From IMG/VR virus record IMGVR_UViG_3300007539_000101, positions 1 through 32,345 of that record: DNA of 32,345 nucleotides; one strand, 5' to 3'. Positions within the stretch are counted from its first letter, which is position 1. The number at the start of each line of letters is the position of its first letter. Shown here in pieces: positions 16,966 through 24,973 of this stretch. The notes below the pieces were generated by a model, which saw only the letters and a program-made list of their open reading frames with translations, was not told the DNA's origin and made no database searches. The position numbers were made by a program, and so were the translations under genes. The stretch is from a virus.

Positions 16966-17686
16966 AAGTGATTCTAATATCCACTTTTTCTCCTGACGGG
17001 GCGTTAACTGTACGATTTAAATTTAATCGTGGTTCACATTCTCTTAATGTGTTTCTTATGTGTTTGGAGTCAGCAATAGGTAAAGACATAACAAATTTAC
17101 TAATTTCTTCTCTATTATTGTTCCCTTCTATGGATACAATATATTTTTCAAGTCTTTTGGTTACGACAGGTGCGACAACACCATCAGGGTAAGATTCAGT
17201 TAATCTTGTTAGTTCATTTATATCACCTATATTAAGTAATTTACATACTATATTTTTTCCAGTTTTTGGTAAAGTTAGTTCAAAAAGACCGTCTGAATTA
17301 GGTTCAATTTTTGGTTCTATAATATCTAATTCATCTAACAATACAGTTTTAGTAAATTCCTTAGATGTTTTAGGGTCCTTTAATCTAAAATTATATTCAG
17401 GGCCAAATGAGGTGTTTCTTAAAAATATTAATATTGCCTCTAAATCACTTTCTAACAGGTCGTCCACATTGAAGTCGGGTTCATATATTTTATTTTTAAC
17501 TAAAGTTTTGATTATTGTGTCATTATTTGGTGATGATACTAATACATTTTCGTCTTGAGCGGTAAGGTACCCAACCTTTAGTGATTTTTTTTTGTTTTTA
17601 TAAAATTTACCCTTAGATGGTAAAATTAACACATCGTGAGGTAAATTAAAATCTTGTTGTCCGTATTGTCTTGTATTATCTTCCAT
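16934..17686 (-). CDS. 26: gp26-like baseplate/tail-assembly protein (T4_baseplate family)
   Basis: A 250-aa protein with the layout of the T4 gp26 family: an N-terminal DVLILPSKGKFYKN, then VGYLTAQDENVLVSSP, DLLESDLEAILIFLRNTSFGPEY, and a C-terminal ITFGAEFFRPFF. The Cys-x-x-Cys pairs found in many relatives are missing. In T4 gp26 is a baseplate hub component; in gene order (tube, this gene, small overlapping ORF, tape measure) it sits where tail-assembly chaperones normally lie, so a chaperone role for the tape measure or baseplate is likely. It begins 12 bases after the tail-tube terminator and has no motif of its own, so its mRNA probably comes from readthrough, giving much less of it than tail tube. 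Its 3' end overlaps the next ORF in the +1 frame. Confidence 0.7.
   Translation of the reverse strand: MEDNTRQYGQQDFNLPHDVLILPSKGKFYKNKKKSLKVGYLTAQDENVLVSSPNNDTIIKTLVKNKIYEPDFNVDDLLESDLEAILIFLRNTSFGPEYNFRLKDPKTSKEFTKTVLLDELDIIEPKIEPNSDGLFELTLPKTGKNIVCKLLNIGDINELTRLTESYPDGVVAPVVTKRLEKYIVSIEGNNNREEISKFVMSLPIADSKHIRNTLRECEPRLNLNRTVNAPSGEKVDIRITFGAEFFRPFF
16948..16963 (-). promoter_or_regulatory. Candidate programmed frameshift site
   Basis: In minus sense the gp26 frame reads TTT GGG GCG GAG TTT TTT CGT. The overlapping ORF lies in the +1 frame. At TTT-C a Phe tRNA (anticodon GAA) can move from UUU to its better match UUC; at GGG-G a Gly tRNA can re-pair fully after a +1 step. A -2 step on the six-T run also reaches the same frame. 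The gp26 stop codon is 12 bases past the T-run. Confidence 0.5.
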
Positions 17687-17697
17687 AATTTTTAGTT

Positions 17698-17730
17698 AAA
17701 AAAAAACCATAGGGAATGAACCCTATGGTT
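17698..17730 (-). terminator. Intrinsic terminator after the tail tube gene
   Basis: A 10-bp perfect stem (17705-17714 AACCATAGGG with 17721-17730) and a 6-base loop are followed in minus sense by nine U (17706-17698). It lies 34 bases past the tail tube stop and 12 bases before the gp26-like start. It probably lets the abundant tube mRNA end while a fraction continues into the assembly and baseplate genes. Confidence 0.9.
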
Positions 17731-17764
17731 AAATATATAACTTATTGATTTTTTTTCAATAGTA

Positions 17765-18253
17765 TTAGTAAACCAAAATACATCTATCAGGACGTAATGT
17801 CGCGGTGATTGTAGCCAACGCATCATCACTATATCCCAAACTATCAAAATTTACATCAGTTAAGAATGTACCCTGCAATATCCATTTTTCAACAGCAACA
17901 CCTGTTGGGTCCAACATCTCAAGGTCAAGGTCTTTTTTGTAACCCGCGGCATAACCCATACGACCTGTAACTGATTCTGCAGTTAATCTAACCCATTCCA
18001 TAAGGGCTTGTGACGCCGAAGGACCAATAGGGTCTCTAAACGTAACGTTAATCGTGTTCCATGTGAATCTACCAGCAACATAAGTTGATGTGTTTAAGAA
18101 TGGAATTTCTGTTGGGTTGATACTGACTTGAGGTCTTGATGTAGACTCAACGTACCATGAGTTAATACCTAATGAAGAAGGAAAACTTAGTATAAATCGG
18201 TTTTTCCTTTTGGGCTCATAAGGGACGGGCATTTTCATTAATAAATCAGCCAT
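17765..18253 (-). CDS. 19: Tail tube protein (gp19-like)
   Basis: A 162-aa protein matching the T4 gp19 tail tube family in length (163 aa in T4) and pattern: N-terminal PYEPKRKNRFILSFPSSLG, then INPTEIPFLNTSTYVAGRFTW, a central INVTFRDPIGPSASQALMEWV, and a C-terminal beta strand (ATITATLRPDRCILVY). Hexamers of it stack to form the tube through which DNA passes, inside the sheath. It is a stand-alone unit: an ATATTTAT motif lies 37 bases upstream, and a strong terminator follows, as expected for one of the most abundant virion proteins. The leader contains an ACGAAAAA motif and is A-rich without Shine-Dalgarno. Confidence 0.9.
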   Translation of the reverse strand: MADLLMKMPVPYEPKRKNRFILSFPSSLGINSWYVESTSRPQVSINPTEIPFLNTSTYVAGRFTWNTINVTFRDPIGPSASQALMEWVRLTAESVTGRMGYAAGYKKDLDLEMLDPTGVAVEKWILQGTFLTDVNFDSLGYSDDALATITATLRPDRCILVY

Positions 18254-18290
18254 AGTATTTTGGTTTTAAATTTTTCGTGTTTATTTAATT

Positions 18291-18299
18291 ATAAATATC
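18291..18299 (-). promoter_or_regulatory. ATATTTAT late-promoter-like motif, tail tube gene
   Basis: GATATTTAT in minus sense, 37 bases before the tail tube ATG. Confidence 0.5.
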
Positions 18300-18374
18300 A
18301 TGTTAAAACTTTTTTCTCTTTACTTTTACTTTTTTCATTGTAAAATCCTTAACTAGAATCCAGACTTAAGAAAT

Positions 18375-19220
18375 TTAAACTTCTTTTTTCTCTCCTCCTT
18401 TTGTTAAATAAGTTTTAACTGGATTTTCATCTTCAAATTCTTTTTCTAAAAATGATTTTATAGATTCAATATTACCTGGGTCATCATCAGAAAAACCAAT
18501 TTGTGGAACAAAATTGTTAGTAACATCATTAGTAAATGAAACTCTTTGACCTAGTTTCTGGCTCTGATATTTAACATAGTTAATAAATTCTCTTAATGCT
18601 TTTATTTTACCTTCTTCAGGGTTAGAAGCGGACCCCTCACCATAAGTCACAGGATGGTACTTACACATGTCCAAATACTCTTTAATCAATAATTGGTCAT
18701 CTCTCATTACTTCTCCCGATAAGTCACGGTATTCTTTTAGGTTTTGAATTAAAGTTTCCGCACTGATACCATTATGGTTAGTTACAATAAAATTATAAAT
18801 AGAATCTTTTAATACGGTCGGAGTATGACCCCTTGCGGTTATTATTGCAAATATAGACCCCCCATTAATACACTCAACAAAATCGTCCCATGAAGGACCT
18901 GGTTGAGCTAATAAGGAGTCCACAATAAATTTCTTATCCCCTTGAACACCAAAATTTCTGTAGGGGTCTTCCGCATAACCGACAATCATTTCTCCGTTAT
19001 AATCAAAAGGTTCCTTACCTATTTTTTGACGGTACTCAGCAAAGTCCTCTGTAGACATACCGACTTCACCACCTTGTTCTGATTGTAGCATAATTTGGGT
19101 TGGCATTATAACGATATTATCATCCCAATCAAAAGCATAATACTTTAAATCAGGTTGACCTTCTTCTATACCCTCCCTTAGGTTATTAAGATTTCTTCTT
19201 ATAATTTTTTTAAGACTCAT
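18375..19220 (-). CDS. HAD-superfamily phosphatase-like protein with a possible capsid-targeting N-terminus
   Basis: A 281-aa protein with all four HAD motifs: AFDWDDNIVIMP (nucleophile D31, D33), IITARGHTP (T129), EEGKIKAL (K205) and GFSDDDPGN (D245, D246). It should be a Mg-dependent phosphohydrolase; the substrate is unknown. The HAD core begins only at about residue 27. Residues 1-20 are a basic amphipathic helix ending NNLREGIEEG, where LRE/G fits the T4 gp21 prohead protease site (L or I, x, E, then a small residue). It could thus be packaged into the head and trimmed, which is inference. It starts one base after the stop of the 45-aa gene, so the two are coupled. Phages have HAD enzymes such as polynucleotide phosphatases, but no kinase domain is present here. 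Confidence 0.75.
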   Translation of the reverse strand: MSLKKIIRRNLNNLREGIEEGQPDLKYYAFDWDDNIVIMPTQIMLQSEQGGEVGMSTEDFAEYRQKIGKEPFDYNGEMIVGYAEDPYRNFGVQGDKKFIVDSLLAQPGPSWDDFVECINGGSIFAIITARGHTPTVLKDSIYNFIVTNHNGISAETLIQNLKEYRDLSGEVMRDDQLLIKEYLDMCKYHPVTYGEGSASNPEEGKIKALREFINYVKYQSQKLGQRVSFTNDVTNNFVPQIGFSDDDPGNIESIKSFLEKEFEDENPVKTYLTKGGEKKEV

Positions 19221-19221
19221 A

Positions 19222-19359
19222 TTATTTGTTCAATTTTTCAATCAATCTTTCTAACTGAGACTCAGTAACGATAATATTCTGAGGTTTTTCAGAATAAGTT
19301 TTTACACCATTGTCTTTAACTTCTAGTGCTTCTCTAAGAACTTTCTTTTTAAATTCCAT
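19222..19359 (-). CDS. 45-aa protein upstream of the HAD gene
   Basis: A short gene read directly from the sequence: it begins MEFKKKVLREALEVKD and ends with ITES-type helix residues NIIVTESQLERLIEKLNK. An ESQL-x-x-L-I-type helix like this is a pattern I have seen as a short tag in uncultured phage proteins. LRE/A at residues 8-11 again fits a T4-type prohead protease site. It has an A-rich leader and is separated by one base from the HAD start. It may be a head-targeted peptide or a partner of the HAD protein; no function can be assigned. Codon use is like its neighbours. Confidence 0.6.
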   Translation of the reverse strand: MEFKKKVLREALEVKDNGVKTYSEKPQNIIVTESQLERLIEKLNK

Positions 19360-19398
19360 ATTTTTATTTTTTTATTAAACGTTTAATTAAATGTAATA

Positions 19399-19426
19399 AA
19401 TGGGGGACACCGAAGTATCCCCCATT
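19399..19426 (-). terminator. Hairpin after the tail sheath gene, weak terminator
   Basis: A 9-bp stem (AATGGGGGA 19399-19407 with TCCCCCATT 19418-19426, 10-base loop) lies 9 bases past the sheath stop. The following minus-strand bases are AT-rich but lack a proper U-run, so it may be a weak terminator or an mRNA 3'-end stabiliser. Confidence 0.55.
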
Positions 19427-19435
19427 ATATAATTA

Positions 19436-22400
19436 TCAGATATCCTCAAAAGATGCTCCTGTTGGAGTAATCAAGAATTCAATATCTATGAATTCAAGTG
19501 CTCTTGTTGGTTTTAGATAAATCTTACCAACTAATTGGTTGGCGTCTAAATCCTCAGGAGTGTTTTGAACAACAACTCTAAAGTCAATTAAACCTCTATC
19601 TCTTCTAATTGAATCTAAGATTGGGTTAACTGAATCTAAGAACTCTTGTCTTACTTGGTCATCATTTTGTTCAAACAACAATCTTACTGCTACTGCTGAA
19701 ATTAACTTACGTGCTTGTAACAACAATCTTCTGACGTTTAGACGGTCGAGTGCTGATTCTCTAACCTGTAAAGTTTTATTACCCCAAATTACTGTACCAA
19801 CATCAGAGAATGTCGCGATAGGGTTAATTCTACCTTTATATAGTATATCTCTATCGTCTTGCGTTAGTTTCTTACGTGCCTTTATACTATTAACTAGACC
19901 TCTTGTGTAACCAGCTGAAGCAAACCATGGGAATGCGATATTATCTGTTAACGCTAAATTTCTAACTACCTCACCTGTTGGTGGTAAGTAAATTTGAGTG
20001 TTGTTAACAGAATCTCTTGTTAATATCCATGGGTAGTAAGTTGCAGTATAGTTTGAGTCTATTCCTGTTTCTTCTAAATTATCGATTACTTCTTCAGGAT
20101 AAATAAAGTCAGTAGTAAAGTTTGCTGTTGTTGGTACAAACATATTATAGTCAGGTGTTGTACAAATGTAAACCGAATCCGCTCTATCTGTCTCGACCAA
20201 ATCTATAGCCGATTCAACAAGATTAGAATTATTTACATAATCAATACCTGGTGTTGTAAATATGTTTATGTTTACTGATTCGGGATTTGCAAATGTATAC
20301 TGACCCCACAAATATGCGTAATAGTCAGTATTTGCCCAATTTTGTTTATCAGGACCAACAAACGGCTTAAACGCCCCCCATCCTGTTGCTGACGGATAAG
20401 TTGTACTCGGAGCCGCTCCTTTTAAGAAACCTGTATTACCTAGAGTATATCTATCAGCGTTAGTTCTATACTCCCTGTAAATGTCCCATCCATCAAAACC
20501 TCCAGAAGGTGCTAAAGTGAATTTACGTGCATTTAACTTGTAATATGGGTCTGTTTCACTAGATGGTTCTGAATTAAATGAAGTAACACCCACTTCAAAA
20601 GCACTTTCACCTGAAGTTGTATATGAATCAGGTATTGTGACAATAGTTGCTCCAGAATCCATGTGGAAACCTTTTGTTAGGTAAGCCCAAGAACTTGATT
20701 CAGTTGCAGTATCTAAGTTTGTTGGATTTTGTTTACCTTTGTATGATAAGAAGTCAACATCTATACCTACAGTATTTGAAACACCTAAGTAAGTTTTTCT
20801 TACGTTATCTCCTCCACTTCTTGTTAAATTATCTCCGTTGGCACTACCAAACGGAGGATTAAATAATACATCACCAGCCCCATCGTACTTTGTTTTATAT
20901 AATAAGTATGGAGATTTAAATGTTGAGTACTGTCTTGTTTGATAACCTCTAAATCCGCAAGGTAGAGCATCTATAGGTGCGTCCTCATTCATTTCTATCA
21001 TAATGTATCTAGACTTTAACTCAAATTCTCCGTTAGATGTACCTATCTTTTTACCGATATAACTATTTTGAGATATATCTAATGTACAATTTGTAAACTT
21101 TTCCAACACTGATGGATTTGCATCAGTATCATTAAAGTTTCTTACAATTACGTCAAAACTTTGGTTATTGAATGAGATATTTACTATAGAAATCTTTACC
21201 TCTCTGTTTGCCGAGTTACCGTCAGATATTGTAATAAATCTAAATAAGTCATAAACTTTATTACCTCTTAATTCTGAAACAACGTAAGGAGTTGAAGGTG
21301 TTTGATATTGGTCTAAATACCAACCAATACCAGTATTATCACTGTCGTCTCTAGCGCCATTTAGTTCAACTAAGTCGGTCTTAATACCTCTAATCTTACC
21401 TTCTCTATAACCAGTGTTTAGTAAGTTGTAATAATTTTCTTCAACAAATAAAGGTACCTCAGTTCTTGGTTTTGCAAAATTACTTTGTCCAAGAACCTTA
21501 GTTATATAGTTAGTTTCGCCTAAGTCAAATGAAGTTTTAAATGTAAATGTTTCACTGTCCTTAGTTATACCCGAAATCTCAAAAGTTGCAAATGGATTTT
21601 TAGTTGACGCTGAGTAAACACCGCTAGTGTTTAATGTCACATCACTTAAGTTTGATACTTGATATACAGGACCGTCATCACTTCCGTATGTGACAATACC
21701 TCTTGAACGTAATGTTGAGACAATCATATTGTGGTAATCCTGTATTGCGGTTCCTGAGAATTGTGTTATATAAACAGTTGCTGAGCCGTTGTATACACCA
21801 CTACCAACATCCAATAATGCCGTTGTTATCGCACCAAATCCATAACCCGTATAATCATTTCCTGAAGGACTTGGGAATAACGCGTAATACCATGCGTCAT
21901 TTTCTGACGCTTCATAATCGGCGTCTGAATCAGTTAATCCACTTACACCTAAAACATTAGTATTTCCTGTATAATTAACAGAAGCACCTGTTAAACCATT
22001 AAAGCTTGTATCAGACAAAGTACCAAAAATATAAGCGGTTTTACCATCATCTAACATATCTAATATATCAGTATATAAAAGATTTTCTAAATCTGATTTT
22101 AAAGTAGATTCACCACCACTAAAAGTTGTGTAAGGGTCTGTAAAATAATTTTTGATACCTGCAGGTAATGCGGAATAGTTAGTAATTTCTACTGTAGATG
22201 CAGCACTTTGGGTTCCACTGTATGATATATCTACTGCGGATACGGTCGAAGAAACCCCAACCGTTGATTTATCGACATTACCAACAGTAGCAATAGACCA
22301 TGAAGGACCGGCGTCATAACCTGATAAACCTAAAACTCTTGTTACAAATAATTGGTTTGACTGTTGTAAATAAGCCTTTGCTATATATGCCGCCTCATAC

Positions 22401-22621
22401 TTAGGTATTTGAGTATTTACATATTTATTTGGACTTGTGCCACCAAAGTATGCGGTAAATTCATCAAAATTTGAGATGAATATTGGTTCAAATGCAGGAC
22501 CTGATAAGGTTTCTCCCACAATCCCCAACGTTGTTACACCGACACTTTGAGCCACAAAACTTAAATCTCTTTCCGATGTGTATACACCCGGAGAAACGAA
22601 AACTTTGTTAGATGTTGCCAT
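19436..22621 (-). CDS. 18: Tail sheath protein (gp18-like), enlarged
   Basis: A 1061-aa contractile sheath protein. The N-terminus has the typical PGVYTSERDLSF and GIVGETLSGPAFEP. The last 350 residues carry the conserved sheath domain: VYICTTPDYN, AFPWFASAGYTRG, ARKKLTQDDRDILYKGRINPI, VIWGNKTLQ, then LNVRRLLLQARKLI and the closing beta strands IDIEFLITPTG. T4 gp18 is 659 aa, so about 400 residues are added in the middle (roughly 110-720), probably outward-facing domains. Subunits form the helical sheath that contracts to drive the tube into the cell. It has an ATATTTAT motif 30 bases upstream and a hairpin after its stop, so it is probably its own transcript. Confidence 0.92.
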   Translation of the reverse strand: MATSNKVFVSPGVYTSERDLSFVAQSVGVTTLGIVGETLSGPAFEPIFISNFDEFTAYFGGTSPNKYVNTQIPKYEAAYIAKAYLQQSNQLFVTRVLGLSGYDAGPSWSIATVGNVDKSTVGVSSTVSAVDISYSGTQSAASTVEITNYSALPAGIKNYFTDPYTTFSGGESTLKSDLENLLYTDILDMLDDGKTAYIFGTLSDTSFNGLTGASVNYTGNTNVLGVSGLTDSDADYEASENDAWYYALFPSPSGNDYTGYGFGAITTALLDVGSGVYNGSATVYITQFSGTAIQDYHNMIVSTLRSRGIVTYGSDDGPVYQVSNLSDVTLNTSGVYSASTKNPFATFEISGITKDSETFTFKTSFDLGETNYITKVLGQSNFAKPRTEVPLFVEENYYNLLNTGYREGKIRGIKTDLVELNGARDDSDNTGIGWYLDQYQTPSTPYVVSELRGNKVYDLFRFITISDGNSANREVKISIVNISFNNQSFDVIVRNFNDTDANPSVLEKFTNCTLDISQNSYIGKKIGTSNGEFELKSRYIMIEMNEDAPIDALPCGFRGYQTRQYSTFKSPYLLYKTKYDGAGDVLFNPPFGSANGDNLTRSGGDNVRKTYLGVSNTVGIDVDFLSYKGKQNPTNLDTATESSSWAYLTKGFHMDSGATIVTIPDSYTTSGESAFEVGVTSFNSEPSSETDPYYKLNARKFTLAPSGGFDGWDIYREYRTNADRYTLGNTGFLKGAAPSTTYPSATGWGAFKPFVGPDKQNWANTDYYAYLWGQYTFANPESVNINIFTTPGIDYVNNSNLVESAIDLVETDRADSVYICTTPDYNMFVPTTANFTTDFIYPEEVIDNLEETGIDSNYTATYYPWILTRDSVNNTQIYLPPTGEVVRNLALTDNIAFPWFASAGYTRGLVNSIKARKKLTQDDRDILYKGRINPIATFSDVGTVIWGNKTLQVRESALDRLNVRRLLLQARKLISAVAVRLLFEQNDDQVRQEFLDSVNPILDSIRRDRGLIDFRVVVQNTPEDLDANQLVGKIYLKPTRALEFIDIEFLITPTGASFEDI

Positions 22622-22651
22622 TTTTTTTAATTTCTTTTAATTTATTTTATC

Positions 22652-22660
22652 ATAAATATT
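22652..22660 (-). promoter_or_regulatory. ATATTTAT late-promoter-like motif, tail sheath gene
   Basis: AATATTTAT in minus sense, 30 bases before the sheath ATG; the leader between is almost only A and T. Confidence 0.5.
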
Positions 22661-22760
22661 AGAAAAAAACCGAAAGTACAAATGTAATGGCGTTATATTT
22701 ATTTGTTAGGTGCTATTTTTTCTGCCTTTTTTCTACCTTTTAAAAATAACGTATAATAAT

Positions 22761-22907
22761 ATGAAAATTAAGAATTTAAAGATATCTGAGTATCACCATA
22801 ACTTATTAAAAAATTATTGTAAAAATAAGGGATTGAAAATGTATAGGTTTGTTGAAAAAATAATTGAAGAAAACTGTAAAGAAGATATAGATATATATGG
22901 AGAATAG
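22761..22907 (+). CDS. Small ribbon-helix-helix-like protein, 48 aa
   Basis: A lone plus-strand gene among minus-strand tail genes. From the ATG at 22761 the product MKIKNLKISEYHHNLLKNYC... has a short beta strand (KIKNLKI) followed by two helices (EYHHNLLKNYCKNKG and KMYRFVEKIIEENC). That is the layout of Arc/MetJ-type ribbon-helix-helix DNA-binding proteins, which act as dimers. The frame is open for 17 codons further upstream, from an ATG at 22710, but those residues are hydrophobic and do not fit the fold. Its stop is one base from the stop of the convergent gp15-like gene. A TATATTTAT element lies 58 bases upstream (22694-22702). It may be a transcription repressor; the target is unknown. 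Confidence 0.6.
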   Translation: MKIKNLKISEYHHNLLKNYCKNKGLKMYRFVEKIIEENCKEDIDIYGE

Positions 22908-22908
22908 G

Positions 22909-23949
22909 TTATAACAGTCTTGCTCTCGTTTTAATTTTAGAAGATTTGCTGTCATCTTCTTTTACTACACTAATACTAATTCTATCATTAGTATTAATTT
23001 GTATTAAAGATAAATTGTCACCGATATAATCATTATTCATGTAAACTGAAAATGAATCTATATTATCTGTATCTAAAACAGATAAGTCTACTGTATATCT
23101 ATACACTTCATTTAATTCAGTTAGTCCCTCCCTAAAAATAATATCAAAGTCAAAATTATCAGGGTTTTCTGGTTGTTTTTCGACCCTCCTAGATTTTTTA
23201 CTAGTGTCTACTTCATATAACGTAAGAGCTCTAGTTATTGCAGGCAAAACCTCAAATTCTTTTTCATCGATTAAAAATCCCATCATTAAAAACTCATAAT
23301 TTTGGATGTAGTACTTTCTCTTTTCTATATCCAAAACTGATTCGTCTGATACATTATTTAGTATAATAGGAACATAATGACCTTTAACAAAAGTGTATGA
23401 TTGTCTTGATGAGAACTTTTGTAAAACAAGTTTATTAAACTCATTTAAATGTCTCATTTTTGTACAAAATATTTTTACGTTATATGTAATGTCCACAGGG
23501 ACTGGTTGTGGTATTTTGTATATATCCATCCCCTTTCTTTGTCCGTCCCACGTTGGAACTTTTGCATAGTAGAATTGTTTTCTATTAGGTATTGTATATT
23601 GTAGTGAAGGATTAGAACCGTATTTTACGTCAGGTTGTCTTACAGTTGCAATAAAAGGAGGCTTAATATTTTTATCTAAATCTTGAAATCTCCAAGTTTC
23701 TGTAAATTGAGACCAATTTTGTGTTGTTGTTATAATATCTATTGGGTTAACTTTTTTACCGTCAGCTACCATTTCTAAATCATCACGAACAAAATCTAAC
23801 ATACCCCTATCTAAATCTGCATGTAAAACACTCTTAGGTAGATAAGTTCCGTCTTCCTGAATATATTCAAGAAGTTCTTCTCTCCTGTCTAATAAAATTT
23901 TATCGGGAGTTAACTTCAGGTCCTTCTTTATTTTTTTAGGAAATGCCAT
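22909..23949 (-). CDS. 15: gp15-like tail completion / sheath stabiliser protein
   Basis: A 346-aa protein. Its centre (PVPVDITYNVKIFCTKMRHLNEF, then LVLQKFSSRQSYTF, VPIILNNVSDES, and KRKYYIQNYEFLMMGFLID) follows the same order as T4 gp15: pro-rich turn, beta strand with a conserved aromatic, helix, then a strand in front of a charged Arg/Arg/Lys segment and a closing strand. In T4 gp15 caps the tail tube and sheath and joins tail to neck. The N-terminal PKKIKKDLKLTPDKILLDRREE and the C-terminal 100 residues (FREGLTELNEVYRYT...) are extra compared with T4 (272 aa). Gene order next to sheath and neck-like genes agrees. It overlaps the upstream gene by one base. The match is by pattern only. 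Confidence 0.55.
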   Translation of the reverse strand: MAFPKKIKKDLKLTPDKILLDRREELLEYIQEDGTYLPKSVLHADLDRGMLDFVRDDLEMVADGKKVNPIDIITTTQNWSQFTETWRFQDLDKNIKPPFIATVRQPDVKYGSNPSLQYTIPNRKQFYYAKVPTWDGQRKGMDIYKIPQPVPVDITYNVKIFCTKMRHLNEFNKLVLQKFSSRQSYTFVKGHYVPIILNNVSDESVLDIEKRKYYIQNYEFLMMGFLIDEKEFEVLPAITRALTLYEVDTSKKSRRVEKQPENPDNFDFDIIFREGLTELNEVYRYTVDLSVLDTDNIDSFSVYMNNDYIGDNLSLIQINTNDRISISVVKEDDSKSSKIKTRARLL

Positions 23950-24410
23950 TACTCAACAATCTCGTTAATATGGAAAATTTTATTTTTTGTATTAATCATA
24001 TCAATCTCATTTGCCTTATATACCGGCTCTTCAGTGTCTTTTCTAACAAATGAATCATATTTGTATGGATTATATGTAATTACTTTATCATTAGTTTCAG
24101 GCGGCATATTTTCACACGGATACTGACAGTAGTCGACTAAATCACCGATAACAAAGGCGTGTACATTTTTTCTCATTTCTTGTCTCACTTTTTCCTTACC
24201 CCCCTCTCTTACTCTAAATTCGACGTTCTTTAGTTTAACATAATCGGCATATAAAACAACTCTACCATTGTAGGTTACAGAAAAAGTATGTTTGTGTAAA
24301 TTATAATATACCATAACACGAAGACCTAATAGTTCTTCGCCAATATCTTCTTTAATTAAACCCATTTGGGATTTCATCTTACTGATTTCTTTTATAAGTT
24401 TTCTATTCAT
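23949..24410 (-). CDS. Conserved phage protein with NLHK / KNVHAF motifs
   Basis: A 153-aa protein. The central part LRVMVYYNLHKHTFSV, YNGRVVLYADYVKL and RQEMRKNVHAFVIGDLV matches a pattern (NLHK ... Grvv ... RKNVHAFv.G) that I recognise from many tailed-phage hypothetical proteins; no function is established to my knowledge. The N-terminal MNRKLIKEISKMKSQMGLIKED is a charged helix and the C-terminal 50 residues look disordered. The gene overlaps its upstream neighbour by four bases (ATGA) and its downstream neighbour by one base, so it is translated as part of a tight three-gene neck/tail-completion operon. It could be a structural adaptor or a packaged enzyme. Confidence 0.6.
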   Translation of the reverse strand: MNRKLIKEISKMKSQMGLIKEDIGEELLGLRVMVYYNLHKHTFSVTYNGRVVLYADYVKLKNVEFRVREGGKEKVRQEMRKNVHAFVIGDLVDYCQYPCENMPPETNDKVITYNPYKYDSFVRKDTEEPVYKANEIDMINTKNKIFHINEIVE

Positions 24411-24922
24411 AATCCTCTGAATTCATTATCGTTTACTGGTGACGCAACAATACTTCTATAAAAAGACTTGTATCCACCATAAGTATGTTTGTTATCACTA
24501 ACAACACGTCCATCATTAACAACTGTGTAATATCTAACACGAGACTCAGTTTCGTAGTAACCAATATAATCACCATAATCGATGTCAATACCAAGTTCAT
24601 CCAAAGAGTCTTGATAAACACCTACCTTTAAATTACCAGGTTCCATTTGTGTCATACGACTCTGACCATAGTCTTGGTTTTCAGGTTGCTCTATTTGAAC
24701 ATATCCACGAAACTCAACAGGAGGGTGGAACTTAATCCCATCTTCAACTGTTTCACCGTATACGTCATCCGTCTTAGTTTTTTGTCTATCGACCTTATAT
24801 AAAACTAAAGTAAAATTCATATCACCTTCAAGCCACTCACGACCCATAGCAATATCTAATTCAAAATCTTCACCACTGAAGAATTTATTTAGTCTCGTAA
24901 TTGGTACCTTTCTTTGTGTCAT
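24407..24922 (-). CDS. Neck / head-closure-like protein
   Basis: A 171-aa, mostly beta-strand protein: an N-terminal basic helix (MTQRKVPITRLNKFF), a strand region with LVLYKVDRQKTKTDDVYGE, and a later VYQDSLDELGIDIDYGDYIGYYE followed by RVRYYTVVNDGRV. The latter is the pattern of a barrel used in head-closure and neck proteins (T4 gp14 has a comparable KEGDLIYFP ... FEINWVEP stretch). It is the first gene of the operon that continues with the KNVHAF protein and the gp15-like protein, and lies divergently from the SNF2 helicase that precedes the gp13-like neck gene. A role at the head-tail joint is inferred from this; sequence evidence alone is weak. Confidence 0.45.
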   Translation of the reverse strand: MTQRKVPITRLNKFFSGEDFELDIAMGREWLEGDMNFTLVLYKVDRQKTKTDDVYGETVEDGIKFHPPVEFRGYVQIEQPENQDYGQSRMTQMEPGNLKVGVYQDSLDELGIDIDYGDYIGYYETESRVRYYTVVNDGRVVSDNKHTYGGYKSFYRSIVASPVNDNEFRGL

Positions 24923-24927
24923 TATTG

Positions 24928-24936
24928 ATAAATATT
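24928..24936 (-). promoter_or_regulatory. ATATTTAT late-promoter-like motif, neck/closure-like gene
   Basis: AATATTTAT in minus sense, only 5 bases before the ATG at 24922; if it is a -10-type element the mRNA would start at or inside the start codon. Confidence 0.4.
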
Positions 24937-24973
24937 CAGAAATTTATTATATTTAGTAGTATTTAAGTACCAA

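Noticed and set aside
18290-18297. TATAAATA (T4 late box) on the plus strand
   Set aside because: It is the reverse side of the tail tube motif; no plus-strand gene follows.
18303-18338. 11-aa basic ORF (MKKVKVKRKKF) between the HAD and tail tube genes
   Set aside because: Too short to support as a gene from composition alone, although the leader is A-rich; a leader peptide cannot be excluded.
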